DNA of 64,000 nucleotides from Cytidiella melzeri (lineage: Eukaryota > Basidiomycota > Agaricomycetes > Polyporales > Irpicaceae), in assembly GCA_022592445.1 (NCBI GenBank), contig JABYQR010000034.1:150229-214228 (forward strand). Reading direction: 5' to 3'. This document shows, one piece after another, positions 59,501 to 64,000 of this stretch. The translations under genes were made by a program, and so were the position numbers. The notes under the pieces were generated by a model, which worked only from the letters and a program-made list of their open reading frames with translations, was not told where the DNA came from and made no database searches. Within the stretch, counting starts at the first letter, position 1. Each line of letters opens with the position of its first letter.

Positions 59501-61005
59501 AACAACTTGAACTTGAGGACAACCCTCACATAGAACCAATGGAAATTGACGAGCCTGACCCTACTGGTCCAAGGCGTTCCAACAGAACTCCTCAACTATT
59601 GCGTAAAGCTCGTGGTCTAAACTACGACGAAGAAGAAGGATACTCTCAGCGCAATGGTATTGATTACTATGCAAACGACTTGTTTGCTCCAGTCGCGCGC
59701 ATGAGTTCTATGCAACTCATACTTACACTTGCGGCTTCACTACACTTTGAGATTAACCAACTCGATGTTAAGTCTGCTTACTTATACGGTAAGATTAACA
59801 ATGATGAAGATCTTTATCTTTGTCCGCCGCCTGGCGATTTACTGCCCAACTTGCCTAAGGGCTGGGTACTTAAACTACGCAAAACTATCTACGGGCTTAA
59901 ACAAGCCGGACATTGCTGGTACAAGGTACTATGGGATATACTTTTCCAAATTGGACTCAAGCAATCAGGCTACGATAACACTGTCTTCTACCTTTACAGG
60001 GGAGACAAACTAATACTTATACTCACTGTTCATGTTGACAATATTACTCTCTGTACTATTACTTCTGTCGTCACTGAACAATTTGAGATAGCACTTAGAC
60101 AACATGTCGAAGTAACAAATGGTGGCACTATCCACTGGATGCTTGGCATGGAGATTGATTACGACAAAGCCTCTGGTGTTATCAAGCTTTGTCAACGCGA
60201 TTATATCCAAACTATACTCAAACAAAACAACTTTGACCACAATCATACACACCGTACGCCTATGATACACGAGCACAACTTAGCCCCCCGGGACTCGAAA
60301 GAACCTCGTCAGAGCGCTGACACTATTAAACAATACATGTCTTTAGTTGGTGGTTTACAATACGTCGCTGACTGTACTCGACTAGACGTTGTATACTGCA
60401 CTGGTTAACTTGCACGATACTTAGCTGACCCTTCTACGGAATACTTCGCTGTAGCTAAACAGTGTTACCTATACTTGAAGGGAACGTGCGATTACTGGCT
60501 TGTCCTAGGAAACCAAGCAACTACTACTAATACTTCACTTGTCGGATACGCTGATTCTGACGGTATGACTACATACGGCAATAAACCAATAATGGGCTAC
60601 ACCTTCACATACAATGACTCGCTTATCTCTTGGTCAAGTAAGCGCAGTTCACTCGTAACACTATCGGTCACCGAAGCCGAACTATATGCCTTAGCGCATG
60701 CGTCAACTGAGGCTATATATCTAAAAGCACTCATTGACGAACTACTTAACTTTACTATGGATCCTGTCAAAATGTATACTGACAGTGCATCAACTATTGC
60801 CATTGTTAGCTCACCCAACGAGCAACATTCGCAACGAACTAAACACTTTGAAATTCCCAAGAATTTCATCAGCAATTGTGTACTCAAGAAGTATATAACT
60901 ATCCATCACATATCTTCTAACGATCAACGTGCTGATACACTTACTAAAGCACTACCTCTCGAAAAACTCAAGCACTTCAATAAACTACTTCATATTCGTG
61001 CTTGA
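56530..61005 (+). pseudogene. copia-2 gag-pol, four in-frame stops
   Basis: One frame of 1492 codons. Gag has a copia core (WPMWKFRVDTAMSTIVNFYS) and a CCHC knuckle CYNCNKTGHTTPTC. Then protease (HILDTGATIHCTP), integrase with HHCC zinc site (LHKKLGHLSYFM.. CEDC) and IDIFGPLP, reverse transcriptase (FAPVARMSSMQLIL, QLDVKSAYLYGKI, YGLKQAGHCWYKV) and RNase H (VGYADSDGMTTYG, LSVTEAELYALAHA). Stops lie at 57910-57912 (TGA), 58975-58977 (TAA), 59155-59157 (TGA) and 60406-60408 (TAA). The RT active site reads HVDN where YVDD is required. There are no frameshifts. The first stop separates gag from pol and could be a read-through signal, but the others are damage. Confidence 0.9.
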
Positions 61006-61012
61006 AGGGGAG

Positions 61013-61181
61013 TGTTCGACTATAATACTTAGACGCTTAACGTACTAGCGCCGTAGTTACCGTATATAAGACTTATTCTGATCAATGCAACGACATGCAC
61101 TTTTGATCCCCACTCCCACTGTGTGATCCCTCTCAGTCTTGCTCTCTCAACGCTCTCCACTACTTTCATAGCCTTCTAACA
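61013..61181 (+). repeat. 3' LTR of copia-2
   Basis: 169 bp, about 96-97% identical to the 5' LTR by eye. Confidence 0.9.
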
Positions 61182-61186
61182 GTGCT

Positions 61187-62326
61187 GGCAGGGAGAGAGA
61201 CTTACTCAGAGGAAGATGGTGGTAAAGACGGGAATCCGGGGGAGGAGAGACAAGAACGTCACCTGCACCCAAGAGTAAGCAAATTATCATTGCCAAATGG
61301 ACTCCCAAAATGAGACTGAGACTCGACACCCCAATCTATAGATGAGAATCAGAATACTGAAAAGAGCATGGAGGACCTTCTACACTAAAGCTCGTAACCT
61401 CTACAAAAGGGCCCTCCCGAGAGTCGCTCTGACAGCAGAGGTAGATATAGCGCTCAGCCAAAGTCTAGGCCTCCCCACGTGGATTTTGACGGACAAACCC
61501 CAGAAAAAGCTAATGTCCGGAACAATGTTGCGGAGTGACTGCTGCTATACTGCTAAACCCTAAACAAGGGTGGAGAAGAGGGGGAGTGGAAGTGGAAGTG
61601 GATCTCCAACAACTACAACAAGGTCAAAGTCAATGATCAGCAGGCAAGCAGGCTCAGAGGCCGGATACTGGCAGTGCAAATGACGAAGTTGATATCAGAC
61701 TTATACTAGGTTACATTGAGTAACCCACCTGGCAGTGTAAATGACGAAGAGGTCAAGATGCAGAACTAGAAAGGGTAAGGGGTACTATATATACCGTGTC
61801 TGGGTGGTCTGTGCACCAGTTCCCACACTAGGGACTGGAGTAACTGTGGGACTGAGGTAACAATAGAACAATAACAGACCAGGGTACATATCAGGGACCA
61901 GGGTAACTATCAGGGACCAGGGTACATAGAACAATAGAACTAGAACAATAGACAATATAACAATAGAATCAGGAACAATAGAACAATAGAAACTGGGGGA
62001 ATCCCTGGGGAATCCATAACAATAGACAAAAGACAATAGACGGAAGACAATAGGGTGATAAGAACTGGGGGAATCCCTGGGGAATCCTTAACACTGGAAG
62101 GGGAACAATAGAACAATAGCCTAGGTTGATCTGGAACTGCTCCAGATTGAGTCTAGGGTTTGGGTCTGGACTATTGATAAATAAGGCAGGATGTCACCTG
62201 ACCCAGGTTAGGGTTAGGTCCGATAACACTCCTAGCCGGAAAATAAGCGCTCTAGATAGGTGCCTAATGCTATATATAAACTGGTGACAATGTTGGAAAA
62301 ATCCGGTCTCTGTTGGACTATCCATG
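61187..62326. other. Unassigned low-complexity region
   Basis: Right flank of copia-2. It contains an open frame at 61342-61563 without known relatives and a near-duplicate CTGGCAGTGYAAATGACGAAG (about 61,667 and 61,729). There are also many scattered ACAATAGA units between about 61,860 and 62,120, and CTGGGGGAATCCCTGGGGAA twice (about 61,995 and 62,066). It may be a decayed LTR of the gypsy element to the right, but I could not define its edges. Confidence 0.4.
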
Positions 62327-64000
62327 TCAGGGTCCTCTATTGGATATAAACTGTCGGGGAATGCCGTGGAGCCTGAACACTTCTTTGATGTGAAGGTCGG
62401 CTATACCGTCAGCTGTGACAGTAGACTGGGTTGGGATTACATGCGTTTGCTTGCTGTACAAGTCTGTGTACACGGCAATCATGTCAAACCCCTTACTACG
62501 TGGGAGTGGTCCGACTAAGTCTACACCAACCACCTGCCAAGGTCTGTCTGGTACTTCGATGGGCTGTATTGGGGCAACAGGGTGCTGTGCTGGTATGGTT
62601 CGCTGACACTTGTCACATCCGAGGACGTATTGTTCTAAAAATGATGCCATGCGAGGCCACCAATAGTGCTGTGTTACTAGTTCCAGGGTTGCATGTTTGC
62701 CAGGATGTCCTGCTGGTAACACATTGTGGCATTGACGTACAATCTCCTTTCGGACTTCTCAATCTTTAGGAATGTACAGCTTCCCTTTGTAGTACACCAG
62801 TCCGCTGTCTTCTTCCAACTCCAGTCCACCATCTGTCAACTTCCGGGGTCTGTCCTGCTTAAGTTTGGCTAATCCCTGAACAACCTCTGCTTCTCGAAGG
62901 CTGATGTCTCTGATTCGAGCTTCCAATGGGTCTGTTTCTAGAGTACTTGAGGCAGCTATGGTTTGGAAGTATTTGGGTTTCAGCACAACTTGTTCTTTGT
63001 TGTCTGATGTGTCTAACACTTCCAAGGTTCTAACTCTGGACAGCGGGTCACCTTGAGTAAGGGTCTTTCCGGGTTTGTGTGTTAACACAAAATCAAACCG
63101 GCTAAGGTGTAAGGACCACCGAGCTTGTTGTCTAGACAGGTCCTGAGCGGTACGCCAGTACTGCAGATTCTGATGATCTGTGATGATCTCAAAGGGCGCG
63201 GGTAATCCTTCCAGATAGTGACGCCAGTCTTCGAGAGCTCTGATGATAGCGAGCATTTCTCAATCATAGATCTCATAGTTCCATTCCGCTTCAGCCATAG
63301 ACTGAGACCGAAACGCTACTGGGTGACATTGTCCGTCCTCTAGTTTCTGCAGTAGAACTCCTCCAGTTGCAAAGCCAGACGCATCAACTTCGATATGTGT
63401 GGGGCGCTCGGGCTCCCATGTGACCAGAATATGTTCCTGAGTGAACACATCTTTGAGCATCTGGAAAGCGGTCTGCTGTGCTTCTCCCCATTTCCAAGGC
63501 TGGTCTTTCTTAGTGAGGTCGTGGAGGGGACGAGTGTGCCGTGCAAAATCCTTGATGAAACGTTGATAGAAGTTTGCAAATCCAATAAAACCGCGTACAT
63601 CACGGAGATTCTGTGGTACGGGCCAATTGGTGATGGCTTCTATTTTTCCCAAGACCATCCGGATTTTTCCATGACTGATGATTAGACCTAAGTACTCGAC
63701 TTGTGACTGTTCAAATTCGCATTTCTCGGGGCAAAGGTACAGGTGATTGGCTTCAAGTCTTGCTAGTACCTCATGGACAAGTTTCCAATGTTCTGCAATG
63801 TCTGAGCTGAAGATGAGGATGTCATCCAGGTACACGGAGACCTTTCCTTCTGCAATGAGATCAGCAAAGATGGAGTTCATCATTGCTTGAAACATGGCTG
63901 GCAAATTGGTCATGCCAAACAACATCACCTTGGGCTCAAACAGCCCTCGGTTTGTCACAAATGCACCCTTCCATTCATCATTCTCCTTGATCCAAATGGT
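62327..64000 (-). mobile_element. Ty3/gypsy retrotransposon pol, truncated, runs off the window
   Basis: Minus-strand pol from the right edge. RT: GLFEPKVMLFGMTNLPAMFQ, then VYLDDILIFS, with the YLDD site intact. RNase H: PTHIEVDASGFATGGVLLQ, TDHQNLQYW. Integrase zinc site HPGKHATLELVTQHYWWPRM with CDKC, then VGVDLVGPLPRSKGFDMIAV. In-frame TGA codons stand at 63257-63259 (after YEIYD, where relatives have YDREML or YDKEML) and near 62,765. The integrase stops at about 62,330, before its third acidic residue, so the element is truncated there. Confidence 0.88.

Larger units (their letters stand above)
56295..61181 (+). mobile_element. Ty1/copia LTR retrotransposon copia-2
   Basis: 4887 bp, LTRs 56295-56464 and 61013-61181 (TGTTCGACTATA..CTTCTAACA), target duplication GTGCT at 56290-56294 and 61182-61186. 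The LTRs differ by about five substitutions and one indel. The primer site GGTTATGAGCCCTGG follows the 5' LTR, and GAAGGGGAG precedes the 3' LTR. A single gag-pol frame lies between. Confidence 0.95.

Overview
The window is nuclear DNA of a filamentous basidiomycete, probably an Agaricomycete. Genes are compact and rich in short introns of about 45 to 68 bp with GT..AG ends, and intergenic gaps are often only 100 to 400 bp. The gene set (MBF-type ankyrin factor, fungal FSAF1/Faf1, ATG10, COX8, Dal5-type transporters, tnp2-type transposase) is fungal. I worked out gene models by hand from frame continuity, splice sites and remembered family consensus. No searches were run.

The left half, bases 1 to about 32,650, is a housekeeping gene array. 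It holds the 3' end of an ankyrin/MBF transcription factor gene, mitochondrial ribosomal protein uL24m, two decayed F-box fragments, COX8, and a Dicer-like gene with no helicase region. Then come a conserved protein of unknown function, a small membrane protein, the FSAF1/Faf1 40S assembly factor, a disordered RS-rich protein, a ZNRD2-like zinc-ribbon protein, an EDEM-like GH47 mannosidase, APRT, ribosomal protein eS1, ATG10, acetyl-CoA acetyltransferase, and two tandem Dal5-family transporters. Three divergent pairs share promoters of under 210 bp.

The right half, about 33,100 to 64,000, is a nested mobile-element island. A Ty1/copia element (copia-1, 33,451-51,340, target duplication GGTGG) split a resident gene for a cysteine-rich secreted protein. 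A 10.1-kb DNA transposon (34,358-44,486) with a tnp2-type transposase sits inside the copia-1 gag gene. Its ends are CTCAGTAAAA and it is flanked by a 7-bp duplication, CTTGACG. It carries an intact-looking 1150-aa transposase, a long disordered accessory protein, a 122-bp tandem array and a small gene of unknown function. A further 2.46-kb segment with 14-bp inverted ends and an 8-bp minisatellite sits between copia-1 pol and its 3' LTR. A 137-bp poly-A retroposon with a 13-bp target duplication lies just beyond.

After one more multi-exon gene and a third F-box fragment comes a second copia element (copia-2, 56,295-61,181, target duplication GTGCT). Its single gag-pol frame is broken only by four stop codons, each explicable by one C-to-T change. 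The window ends inside a truncated Ty3/gypsy pol on the minus strand. The strongest leads are the tnp2 transposon, the exact nesting order readable from target duplications, and the helicase-less Dicer.
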